The notes: generated from the letters alone by a model not told the origin. A stretch of 24,595 nucleotides of DNA from JBGUXS01 sp045118155 (GCA_045118155.1 JBGUXS010000015.1:1-24595); one strand, 5' to 3'. Shown: positions 15,648 through 22,511, counted from the stretch's first letter. Made by a program: numbers and translations.

Positions 15648-15708
15648 GTTTTCCTCCTTTATCTAAAAAATCACACTTTTAAAGATTCCTAAATACTTTT
15701 TCCTCCTC

Positions 15709-16887
15709 TTATGATTTTTTCTTTTTAATTAAAATGCGGGCATATGGTGCATAAATGTGATAACTGATATTATCAGCTGTGTAATAGTTTCCCTTTTTAT
15801 CTTCGCCTTTTAATGTTAAAACAGAACTTATCATTTCATTTTTCTTTTGTTTTCCCGCGATATGTGATACTGGATTGGAATATTGTTTATTGGGTTGAAA
15901 ACCATTTAAATTACCTAATGCAATAATCTCAAATTGTTCGGGGCAGTATTTATCAAAAAATGAAACAGGCACCCCCATGACGCCGTCATAATCACTGGGG
16001 ATAGCATCTGTATAGGGAACTTCAATGGCGTCATAATTATCATATTTTTGATAACCAATTTCACGGACTTCTTTATGTTTACTATGTTTGATGTTATCTG
16101 CCATGGTCATAAGTTTTAGGGGCTGATGTCGCCGTCCATGTTCAAGATTTGTGAGCCATCTAACCCCTTTTACCCGAATGTATTTATTTCCATTCTCGTC
16201 TATTCGCCAACCTGCTGCGGTTAAAGGATAGCTCTTGGGAACACCAAATTCTCTATCCCCGCTATGGATACTCTCCCCAAACCACAATTTATTTTTTTTA
16301 ATTAAGGGAAAAACATCTTTATATGTAATAACATTGATATTTCCTATAATCAGATATTGTTTGTTGGCTTGAATAATCCATGCTAAAAATTTCCTAAATA
16401 AGGAGAAAGGCGGGTTGGTGATGATAATATCGGCTTCGTCCCGTAATTTTTTGACTTCCTCACTTCTAAAATCCCCGTCCCCTTTTAAATACTGCCATTC
16501 TAAATCTTCTATATTAATGACCCCATTTTTGTTTGTATCATGGTCAAGGATAAAGATTTTTCCTTTTTCTTTATTGACCTTAGGGTTAAATTGGGGGGCC
16601 TCTGTTTCAAACAGGGTAGGTTGATACGGCATATCAATTTTTTTACTGTCAAAAGCATAGCTGGTACTAATCAATTTTTTTAAGCCAAACTTTTCAAAGT
16701 TTTGAGCAAAAAACTTGGTAAAATTACTCCATTCCGGATCATCACAAGGCAACAAAATGGTTTTATCTTTAAAGATGTTTGGATTATAATCCAAATAGGC
16801 CATGATTTCCTTTTCAATATCCCCCCATTGTGTGTAAAATTCATCTTTTTTAGCTGCTTTTGCATTTCGCAGATTTTCCCGACCCAT
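15709..16887 (-). CDS. EcoRI-family adenine-specific DNA methyltransferase
   Basis: The 392-aa protein fits the EcoRI methylase family. It has the N-terminal DEFYTQWGDIEKE (15-27), a CDDPEWSNF motif (48-56) and the catalytic IITNPPF (NPPF 158-161) typical of N6-adenine methyltransferases. The family methylates adenine in a short recognition sequence; this one's target is unknown. The start is ATG with GGGGGGAGAAC before it. The start codon lies only about 15 bases after the terminator of the structured RNA at 16902-17104, so that RNA probably controls the gene. The next gene downstream is the DUF262-HNH protein. Confidence 0.9.
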   Translation of the reverse strand: MGRENLRNAKAAKKDEFYTQWGDIEKEIMAYLDYNPNIFKDKTILLPCDDPEWSNFTKFFAQNFEKFGLKKLISTSYAFDSKKIDMPYQPTLFETEAPQFNPKVNKEKGKIFILDHDTNKNGVINIEDLEWQYLKGDGDFRSEEVKKLRDEADIIITNPPFSLFRKFLAWIIQANKQYLIIGNINVITYKDVFPLIKKNKLWFGESIHSGDREFGVPKSYPLTAAGWRIDENGNKYIRVKGVRWLTNLEHGRRHQPLKLMTMADNIKHSKHKEVREIGYQKYDNYDAIEVPYTDAIPSDYDGVMGVPVSFFDKYCPEQFEIIALGNLNGFQPNKQYSNPVSHIAGKQKKNEMISSVLTLKGEDKKGNYYTADNISYHIYAPYARILIKKKKS

Positions 16888-16901
16888 GTTCTCCCCCCAT
16901 G

Positions 16902-17104
16902 AAAAAATCGCCTTTGGTGTAAAAGGCGACTGGAAGCTGAAAACTACTCACAGGAATAGCGGGCGTATTTGTTGGAAAGGGAGTGATCCCTTTAACTTAT
17001 TAGCCTCCTTCCAGTCATAGACCAGAAGGAGTTTTTACGCCGATGGCACTCGGCAACCTGTGAAGAGGTTTTCAGTCCTCGGGGCAGACACCACCCTGCC
17101 TTGA
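16902..17104 (-). ncRNA. Structured leader-like RNA, copy A, ending in an intrinsic terminator
   Basis: Paralogue of 362-567. Helices on the minus strand: GGCAG/CTGCC; P1 CTGAAAAC/GTTTTCAG (17068-17075 with 16937-16944); CACAGG/CCTGTG (17057-17062 with 16949-16954); a GCCGA/TCGGC hairpin; GGCGTA/TACGCC (17036-17041 with 16962-16967); CTCCTTC/GAAGGAG (17025-17031 with 17005-17011); AAAGGGA/TCCCTTT. The terminator hairpin (16909-16928) and U-run directly precede the methyltransferase ribosome site. The 9-mer GACTGGAAG in the 3' arm of one hairpin is also complementary to CTTCCAGTC next to the terminator, giving a mutually exclusive fold. A TATACT -10 element lies at 17109-17114; the -35 is weak. 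I infer a cis-acting attenuator or riboswitch-like leader of unknown ligand. Confidence 0.78.
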
Positions 17105-17150
17105 CAGCAGTATATCATAAAAGTATTAAAAAAAAATTAAGAGGCGGTAA

Positions 17151-17368
17151 CCGAAAGATCCCTTGACCTTGGGCATTTCGCCCAAGGAGGGATGACATAT
17201 TGTTTTTTTAACCGAAAGATCCCTTGACCTTGGGCATTTCGCCCAAGGAGGGATGACATATTGTTTTTTTAACCGGAAGGTCCCTTGATTTTTGCTAACG
17301 CAAAAAAGGGATGACCTGTTTTATCTTGTTGTTTGGATGTTGGGCTTGCACCCAACAAGGGGTGACGA
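17151..17368 (+). repeat. Cluster of four variable-stem hairpin repeats (family R, R11-R14)
   Basis: R11 (17158-17196) and R12 (17219-17257) form a 61-bp tandem duplication: ACCGAAAG, ATCCCT, TGA, CCTTGGGC/GCCCAAGG, AGGGAT, GAC. R13 (17281-17315) has TCCCT, TGA, TTTTTGC/GCAAAAA, AGGGA. R14 (17338-17366) keeps the inner stem TGTTGGG/CCCAACA and AGGGGTGAC, but its 5' outer arm is lost. R11 is in inverted orientation to R10 across the restriction-modification cassette. Confidence 0.85.
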
Positions 17369-17389
17369 GGGGCCAAGGGGCCCCTTTTT
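17369..17389 (+). terminator. GC-rich terminator-like hairpin
   Basis: GGGGCC and GGCCCC form a stem with a 4-base loop, followed by TTTTT. It reads toward the end of the converging DnaJ gene and may insulate it from the cassette. Confidence 0.5.
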
Positions 17390-17406
17390 AAATGACACAA
17401 ACACAC

Positions 17407-18366
17407 TTACCGCTTAGGGGGTGGGGTGGTCCAATTTTCGGCAAAGCGGGCTAGTTCCCTATCGGACGAGGGCAATTGAATTTCCACTTGAATAAACATA
17501 TCGCCTTTACCGGCAACCCCTTTGCCCTTTAAGCGCAACTTTTTGCCCGAACTGGTAAACGGGGGAATCGTGACGGCAACGGGGCCACTGGGGGTGGGTA
17601 CTTGAACTTTGGCGCCCAAAACCGCCTCTTTCAGCGACACAGGGCACGTATAGGTCAAGTTCATGCCATCCCGTGTATAAACGGCACTTTTTTCAACCGT
17701 GATTTTAATCAGCGCATCCCCGGCGCGCCCCGTGGCATCGGGGGATCCTTGCCCCTTTAACCGCAACGTTTCATCGGTTTCAATACCGGCGGGAATTTTG
17801 ATTTTAAGGCGTTTGCCCGTTTGTAAAGAAATGGTGGTTTCGCCCCCCGTGACCGCTAAATCAAATGGGATGGACAGGGCGTAAGATGTATCTTGTGGTG
17901 CCCCGGCCCCGAAGCCCTGACCACCAAAGCCCCCACCAAACGGGTTAGCCCGCCGACGCGTACCGCCCCCCCCGCCAAAGCCAAACAGGTCGGAAAAGTT
18001 AAACCCGCTGCCCCCGAACATGGTGGCAAAATCTTCGGGGTTCATGTTGTGGGTCTGATACGTTCTGCCCCCGCCATAGGCCCTACCGGTACCGCCATAA
18101 GCCCCCGCGCCCCCACGGTCATATGCCCCCGCCCCAAAGGGGGTAGGGTTGCCGTGTTCATCAATTTCCCCGGCATCATACCGCCGGCGTTTATCTGGAT
18201 CCGATAAGAGTTCATACGCCGCCGAGACGGTTTTAAACTTTTCGGCCGCTTTTTTATCGGGATTGACATCGGGGTGCAAGGACCGGGCCATTTTATGATA
18301 GGCCTTTTTAATTTCGTCTTTGGAAGCCGTTTTAGAAACCCCCAGTAAATCGTATAAGTTCGCCAT
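17407..18366 (-). CDS. DnaJ-like co-chaperone, zinc-finger-less (CbpA/type II)
   Basis: The 319-aa protein starts with a J domain (about 1-65) carrying the HPD motif (31-33) that stimulates DnaK ATPase. A Gly/Tyr/Phe-rich linker with repeated GAYGG-type segments (about 70-150) follows, then a DnaJ C-terminal substrate-binding region including YALSIPFDLAVTGGETT. There are no CxxCxGxG zinc repeats, so it is a CbpA or type II protein rather than DnaJ itself. I chose the ATG at 18366, with AAGGA seven bases upstream; a TTG two codons earlier is less likely. It is divergent from the cation efflux gene. Confidence 0.92.
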   Translation of the reverse strand: MANLYDLLGVSKTASKDEIKKAYHKMARSLHPDVNPDKKAAEKFKTVSAAYELLSDPDKRRRYDAGEIDEHGNPTPFGAGAYDRGGAGAYGGTGRAYGGGRTYQTHNMNPEDFATMFGGSGFNFSDLFGFGGGGGTRRRANPFGGGFGGQGFGAGAPQDTSYALSIPFDLAVTGGETTISLQTGKRLKIKIPAGIETDETLRLKGQGSPDATGRAGDALIKITVEKSAVYTRDGMNLTYTCPVSLKEAVLGAKVQVPTPSGPVAVTIPPFTSSGKKLRLKGKGVAGKGDMFIQVEIQLPSSDRELARFAENWTTPPPKR

Positions 18367-18389
18367 CTTCAAATCCTTTTTAACATATT

Positions 18390-18417
18390 ATGATATAATA
18401 TAAGGTGTTTTTTACAA
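18390..18417 (-). promoter_or_regulatory. Candidate promoter of the DnaJ-like gene
   Basis: On the minus strand, TTGTAA (18412-18417), 16 bases, TATCAT (18390-18395). No heat-shock operator (CIRCE) is visible. Confidence 0.4.
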
Positions 18418-18459
18418 AAATCTATGGATAGATTAAAAAAAAAATGGTAAAGTGCCTGT

Positions 18460-19356
18460 ATGGGACACGAAAAAGAACACAAAAATTTTTTGATGAAAGC
18501 GGCCGCGGTGGCATCTGTCACGGTGGCGGGGTTAGGAATTATCATCAAATTCGTTGTTTTTTTGTTGACCGGATCCATTGCGGTTTTATCCACGTTGTTT
18601 GATTCGTTGCAAGATTTATTAACCTCCGGTATTAACTTTTTTGCCATTCATCATGCGTTGCAACCGGCCGATAAACATCATCGCTTTGGTCATGGTAAAG
18701 CTCAAGCGATTGGGGCGATGGTGCAAGGGTTTATCATTGCCCTGTCGTGCGTGTTTTTGCTCAAAGAAGCGTGGATGCGCCTTTTTCATACCCAAGACGT
18801 GGCGCATTTAGATTATGGGATGATTGGGCTTGTCATTGTGATTTTAATAACGTGGGGGTTGATTGCGTTTCAAGGGTATGTTGTGCGGCAAACTGATTCC
18901 CTATCCATTAAGGCCGATAAAGCCCATTACGACGGGGATATTTTAATGAATATCGGGGTGTTGTTGTCTATGGCCGTCACGCATTATTTTAAGTGGTATT
19001 GGGTGGATGCTGTTTTTGGTATTGCGGTGAGTGCCTATTTGGCGTGGGTGGTTTATGGGATTTTGAAAGAGGCTATTGCGATGCTAATGGATACGGAAAT
19101 GCCCCCAGAATTTCGCCGAAAATTAGAACGCCTAGTGCTATCCCATCCCGATATTAAGGCCATTTATGCCCTAAAGACAAGAACGTCTGGGGAAAAAGTG
19201 TTTGTGCAATTCGTGGTGGCAATGGATGGAAATTTGACCTTAAAACACGCCCATGATAAGATCAATCAGTTAGAAAGAAAAATTAAGGAAAATTATCCTA
19301 ATGTCCAGGTGCTGATTCATCCCGAACCAGCCAAAGAAAGAAAAGCCCATGGATAA
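18460..19356 (+). CDS. Cation diffusion facilitator family efflux protein (FieF-like)
   Basis: The 298-aa membrane protein has the CDF layout: about six transmembrane helices, then a cytoplasmic domain. Metal-site residues are visible in STLFDSLQDLLTSG (helix II) and KAHYDGD (helix V). The loop HHRFGHGKAQA is the family signature after helix II. The C-terminal domain (about 205-298) contains a ferredoxin-like fold with His residues near the end (LKHAHDKI and LIHPEP). CDF proteins export Zn, Fe, Mn or similar divalent ions by proton antiport; which one is not clear. The ribosome site is weak. The next gene overlaps its end by 8 bases. Confidence 0.93.
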   Translation: MGHEKEHKNFLMKAAAVASVTVAGLGIIIKFVVFLLTGSIAVLSTLFDSLQDLLTSGINFFAIHHALQPADKHHRFGHGKAQAIGAMVQGFIIALSCVFLLKEAWMRLFHTQDVAHLDYGMIGLVIVILITWGLIAFQGYVVRQTDSLSIKADKAHYDGDILMNIGVLLSMAVTHYFKWYWVDAVFGIAVSAYLAWVVYGILKEAIAMLMDTEMPPEFRRKLERLVLSHPDIKAIYALKTRTSGEKVFVQFVVAMDGNLTLKHAHDKINQLERKIKENYPNVQVLIHPEPAKERKAHG

Positions 19357-20662
19357 TCAAGAACACATTATTAAGGCCCTAGCTTCCCCGTCATTATATC
19401 CCGGGAACCTGTCTGAAATAGAGGTACAAGAAACGGCGTTGTCGGTTTTATATATTACCCCAAAACGGGTGTATAAACTTAAAAAAGCCATTAAAACCCC
19501 AAAAGTGGATTTTTCTACGCCCTTAAAACGTAAAGGGGCGTGCTTGCATGAAATGCAACGCAGCGCGATTTATGCCCCCCAGTTGGTGATTGGCTTAAAA
19601 CCCGTGAAGTTGCTAAAAAATGGGCGTATTAAAATTGGGGGGATGAGTGGACAAGAGGTTGATACCGTTTTGGTCATGCGTCGCCTTCCAGAAGAAATGT
19701 TGTTGGATGCGTATTTGCCTAATCCCGCTTTTGGAACAATTCGGGCAATGCATCTAGCACAACGGTTAGTGGGGCTGCATACGGGCGCGAAGGTGTTTCG
19801 GTCTAAGGGGGGATGGGAAGTCTTGGCGGGGCGGATTGAAACAGTGCATCAGGCCCTAAAACAAAACCCAAAATTATTCCCAAAAGATAAAGTAAATGTG
19901 TGGTACAGAACGGCATTCGCCTGGTTGAATCAGCATAAACGCTTGATACAATTACGCCAAAAAAGTGGGCGTTTCAGAAAATGTCATGGCAATTTGTTTT
20001 TATCCAATATTGGTTATACGCATAAAGATTTTTTGTTCTTTTCCCCGATTGAATATGATACGGGGGCCGAATGTATTGATGTTTTATATGATTTAGCGGC
20101 CTTGTTGATTGATTTGGAACGCAAAGGGTTGCGCCTGTTGGGAAATAAAATTTTTAATACTTATTTGACGATGATGAATGATTATGAGGGGCTTCCTTTG
20201 TTGCCGTTTTATCAATCTTTAAGGGCAATGACCAGGGCAACGGCTAAATGCGAACAAGATTTGGCATTAGCAAAGGTTTACTTTGATTTGGCTTGCCAAG
20301 TGCTAACCCCTTATACACCAGAATTGTTAATTACAGATCAAGAACCCGAAAAAAATTGGATTCAAAAAACAGGGCCGGCCCCTGGGGGCTTGGTGTTGAA
20401 AGACGCTTTGGTTAAGGGGCAAATTACGGGATTTTCAAAGCCCGCTTGGTTTTCAAAAACATACGGGGTTTCTGATTTTTATAAGATTGTTTATGATATT
20501 TTAGAACATCAAGCGTGTTTGTCTTTAAATATGGGGATATCGGTGGCTATCCAATTAACGCATCCAACATCGGCACAAAAAAAGCAAATCCGGGCATTCG
20601 CCGAAGAACAAAACGTCCCCATTTCTTACGCGTTTTCCCAAAAAAGGAAGGTGAAACCATGA
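19349..20662 (+). CDS. Degenerate COG2187-type (aminoglycoside phosphotransferase / AAA) protein
   Basis: The 437-aa protein aligns by motif to COG2187, which joins an aminoglycoside-phosphotransferase-like kinase to a P-loop kinase. The N-lobe lysine region VYKLKKAI (41-48) is present. The catalytic loop, normally HGDLHLxNI, reads HGNLFLSNI (213-221), so the catalytic Asp is Asn. The metal-binding motif, normally FDAIEF, reads FSPIEYD (231-237), so its Asp is Ser. The following IDVLYDLAALLIDLE is typical. In the C-terminal part the P-loop (GxxGSGK[ST]) is missing, while later blocks (VLKDALVKGQITG and LNMGISVAIQ) remain. It looks like a pseudoenzyme. It overlaps the efflux gene by 8 bases. 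Confidence 0.78.
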   Translation: MDNQEHIIKALASPSLYPGNLSEIEVQETALSVLYITPKRVYKLKKAIKTPKVDFSTPLKRKGACLHEMQRSAIYAPQLVIGLKPVKLLKNGRIKIGGMSGQEVDTVLVMRRLPEEMLLDAYLPNPAFGTIRAMHLAQRLVGLHTGAKVFRSKGGWEVLAGRIETVHQALKQNPKLFPKDKVNVWYRTAFAWLNQHKRLIQLRQKSGRFRKCHGNLFLSNIGYTHKDFLFFSPIEYDTGAECIDVLYDLAALLIDLERKGLRLLGNKIFNTYLTMMNDYEGLPLLPFYQSLRAMTRATAKCEQDLALAKVYFDLACQVLTPYTPELLITDQEPEKNWIQKTGPAPGGLVLKDALVKGQITGFSKPAWFSKTYGVSDFYKIVYDILEHQACLSLNMGISVAIQLTHPTSAQKKQIRAFAEEQNVPISYAFSQKRKVKP

Positions 20663-20775
20663 AGTACATAACCTTGTTATTATGTCTAGGGGTCTTGGCT
20701 TGCTGTGGCCGAATGTCCCCACCAGAGGCCCCAGAAGGTTCCTTTTATCCGCATACTTATACGGTACACCCTTAG
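20659..20775 (+). CDS. LptM-like micro-lipoprotein
   Basis: The 38-aa protein begins MKYITLLLCLGVLAC, a signal with lipobox LAC, giving a lipidated Cys15 or 16. It is followed by a short Pro-rich tail, CGRMSPPEAPEGSFYP. That CGxxxPPExPxGSxYP pattern is like the small alphaproteobacterial LptM-type lipoproteins that assist LptD maturation. GGAAGGTG precedes the ATG, and the start overlaps the previous gene's last codon. Its stop overlaps the end of the converging gpsA by 4 bases. The LptM assignment is by pattern. Confidence 0.7.
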   Translation: MKYITLLLCLGVLACCGRMSPPEAPEGSFYPHTYTVHP

Positions 20776-21746
20776 CGCTTAAATTCTTGTTTGTTGGGGC
20801 GTTGGAATAGGGTGTTAATTTCTTCCTTTGGATCTTTATGATTGTAAATCACTTCATAAAGAATGGAACAAATCGGCATGTCAATTTTATCTTTTAAGGC
20901 ATGGACGGCTTTCAGCGTATACGCCCCTTCGGCAAGTTTGTCAAACGGCAGGCCTTTGGCGAAGTTTTCCCCGAATTGTCGGTTATGACTGTGTGGGGAA
21001 AAAAGGGTCGCTTCGTAATCCCCAAGGTGGCTGAGGCCATACGCAGTTTTGGGTTCCCCCCCAAAAAAGGCAATAAACCGACCAACTTCCACTGGGGCGC
21101 GGGCCATGAGGGCCCCTTTTAAGCCCGCCCAATTGAGGCCATCTAGAATACCGGCTGCCAGACCAATCACGTTTTTTAATGCTGCCCCAATTTCGTTCCC
21201 AATCAAGTCGTTCCCATAATAAACCCGAATCAGTGAACTGTTCATAAAATCGGCCACATCCTTGGTAACTTCGGGTTCAAATGAATCAATGACAACACAG
21301 CTTGGGACCCCCCTTAAATAATCTTGGACATGCCCTGGCCCCCCCAAAACCGCAACATGCACATCCCGTTGTTTGATTTCTTCTAGGAAAATCTGGGTCA
21401 TGCGCTTGCCAGTGTTTTCTTCCAAGCCCTTCATCGCCAATAAAAATGTTTTCCCCGTAAGGTCGTATTTCGCCAGTTGCCGACACAATCCCCGGAAGTT
21501 TTGACATCCAATAGATACCACAATAAAATCACGTTCTAGGGCTTTGGCTAAATCGGTCGTGTATTGCACCCCTTCGGGCATGGTTAGATAGGCATTTTTA
21601 CCCGTATTTTTTAATTCTTGATAGCTTTTATCTTGTTCCAATCCGTAAAACAACACGTTTGCATGTTTATAGGTTGCCATGTAATACCCCAAAAAGCCAC
21701 CCCACCGGCCGCAGCCAATCACGGAAACCGTCTGAAAATCAGTCAT
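20772..21746 (-). CDS. gpsA: Glycerol-3-phosphate dehydrogenase [NAD(P)+]
   Basis: GpsA reduces dihydroxyacetone phosphate to sn-glycerol-3-phosphate for phospholipid synthesis. The 324-aa protein has the NAD-binding start VIGCGRWGGFLGYYMA, the block LGGPGHVQDYLRGVPS and the catalytic C-terminal region with EIGAALKNVIGLAAGILDGL. The later KTAYGLSHLGDYEATLFSPHSHNRQFG matches the family's conserved GLAGxGDLxxT segment in altered form. I chose the ATG at 21746, with AAAGGAT upstream, over a TTG two codons earlier. Confidence 0.92.
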   Translation of the reverse strand: MTDFQTVSVIGCGRWGGFLGYYMATYKHANVLFYGLEQDKSYQELKNTGKNAYLTMPEGVQYTTDLAKALERDFIVVSIGCQNFRGLCRQLAKYDLTGKTFLLAMKGLEENTGKRMTQIFLEEIKQRDVHVAVLGGPGHVQDYLRGVPSCVVIDSFEPEVTKDVADFMNSSLIRVYYGNDLIGNEIGAALKNVIGLAAGILDGLNWAGLKGALMARAPVEVGRFIAFFGGEPKTAYGLSHLGDYEATLFSPHSHNRQFGENFAKGLPFDKLAEGAYTLKAVHALKDKIDMPICSILYEVIYNHKDPKEEINTLFQRPNKQEFKR

Positions 21747-21848
21747 ACTCAATATCCTTTTAAAATTATTCTCTATGGGGAAAGTCTACACAATTTATGG
21801 GCTTTGTCAAGCAGGAAGGCAAGGCAAAAAGGGGGCAAAAATTTTATC

Positions 21849-21876
21849 TTGACAGAGGCTTTTTAAAAGTTATAAT
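21849..21876 (+). promoter_or_regulatory. Near-consensus sigma-70 promoter
   Basis: TTGACA (21849-21854), 16 bases, TATAAT (21871-21876): perfect hexamers, the strongest promoter in the window. It drives a short transcript ending at the terminator at 22033-22061. Confidence 0.75.
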
Positions 21877-21905
21877 CCCCTTGTTTTTGTTAAAAGGAAA
21901 TTGTC

Positions 21906-22001
21906 ATGGTATTCATGCGTAACATTTTTACAACAATTTGTACTTTCCCTACTAGTTGCGGGGGAAGGGATGGATGTTACGTCAAATCATATACCAAATA
22001 A
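21906..22001 (+). CDS. Possible 31-aa peptide in a short transcript
   Basis: A 31-codon frame starts at ATG 21906 with AAAGGAAA upstream: MVFMRNIFTTICTFPTSC, then a Gly/Arg/Asp-rich part with a second Cys, ending in SYTK. It lies between a perfect promoter and an intrinsic terminator, so the transcript (about 180 nt) is almost certainly made. I cannot tell whether the product is the peptide or a small RNA. I do not recognise the peptide. Confidence 0.35.
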   Translation: MVFMRNIFTTICTFPTSCGGRDGCYVKSYTK

Positions 22002-22032
22002 TCACTGATTAACGATAAAACAAAGCTCTTTT

Positions 22033-22061
22033 CCCCTGAATCGGTTCAAGGGGATTTTTTT
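22033..22061 (+). terminator. Intrinsic terminator of the short transcript
   Basis: CCCCTGAA/TTCA(A)GGGG hairpin with loop TCGG, then a run of eight T. Confidence 0.85.
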
Positions 22062-22085
22062 TATTTATTTTTTTTGGAGGGAAAT

Positions 22086-22244
22086 ATGCACAATTCAAAA
22101 TATTTAATTGCAAAAAATAATCATGAAGCTAAAGTGGAAGCACAACAAGAATGGCGGCCAAAAAGCCGGCACAAACCCATGAATCCTAAACGGGTTGCCG
22201 CCCAAAATAAAAAAAGAGTTGGCATTATTGTAAATAGAATATGA
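22086..22244 (+). CDS. Small basic hypothetical protein (52 aa)
   Basis: The protein starts MHNSKYLIAKNNHEAKVEAQ and continues with a Lys/Arg-rich half (QEWRPKSRHKPMNPKRVAAQ), ending in VGIIVNRI. TTGGAGGGAAAT precedes the ATG at ideal spacing. It has no signal or membrane segment. High charge suggests nucleic-acid or ribosome binding, which is inference only. It follows the short-transcript terminator by 24 bases and ends before a bidirectional terminator. Confidence 0.6.
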   Translation: MHNSKYLIAKNNHEAKVEAQQEWRPKSRHKPMNPKRVAAQNKKRVGIIVNRI

Positions 22245-22258
22245 AGATGAAGACTAAA

Positions 22259-22300
22259 GGGAAAGGCGTTTTTTACAAAGGCCTTCCCCTTGTTTGTTTT
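22259..22300. terminator. Terminator between converging small genes
   Basis: GGGAAAGGC pairs with GCCTTCCC around a 13-base loop, followed by TTGTTTGTTTT on the plus strand. It separates 22086-22244 from the converging gene that ends at 22299. Confidence 0.55.
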
Positions 22301-22487
22301 ACAGATGTTTTAACCATTGTTGTCTGCGGGCTTTTCCTTGCCGAGCTTTTCGCTTTGGATCACGTTTATCATGCCCATCTCCCCATTCTTCAAATTGAAA
22401 GGCTATTTTTTTAGCGTGCTCTTTGTCTTTGTGAGAATTTTCTCTATTGTTGTCATAGGGGTGTGGGAATCTTTCTGTTTTTGCCAT
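22299..22487 (-). CDS. Small highly charged hypothetical protein (62 aa)
   Basis: The protein starts MAKTERFPHPYDNNRENSHK, continues with HAKKIAFQFEEWGDGHDKRD, and ends in a Lys/Arg-rich tail (RKARQGKARRQQWLKHL). AAGGAAAG lies upstream of the ATG. It has no membrane segment. I do not recognise the family; the basic tail suggests nucleic-acid contact. A terminator on the same strand (22512-22537) lies just upstream of its ribosome site, so its promoter would have to lie in the short gap or transcription would have to read through. Confidence 0.6.
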   Translation of the reverse strand: MAKTERFPHPYDNNRENSHKDKEHAKKIAFQFEEWGDGHDKRDPKRKARQGKARRQQWLKHL

Positions 22488-22511
22488 TTTTCTTTCCTTT
22501 TTAAAAAGCTA

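Noticed and set aside
16902..17104. T-box leader, suggested by AGGGTGGTG
   Set aside because: The motif is at the 5' end rather than in the antiterminator, no specifier stem is seen, and the downstream gene is not amino-acid related.
17158..17315. CRISPR array
   Set aside because: The 61-bp tandem pair is two hairpin units with identical linkers, not repeats separated by unique spacers, and no cas gene is present.
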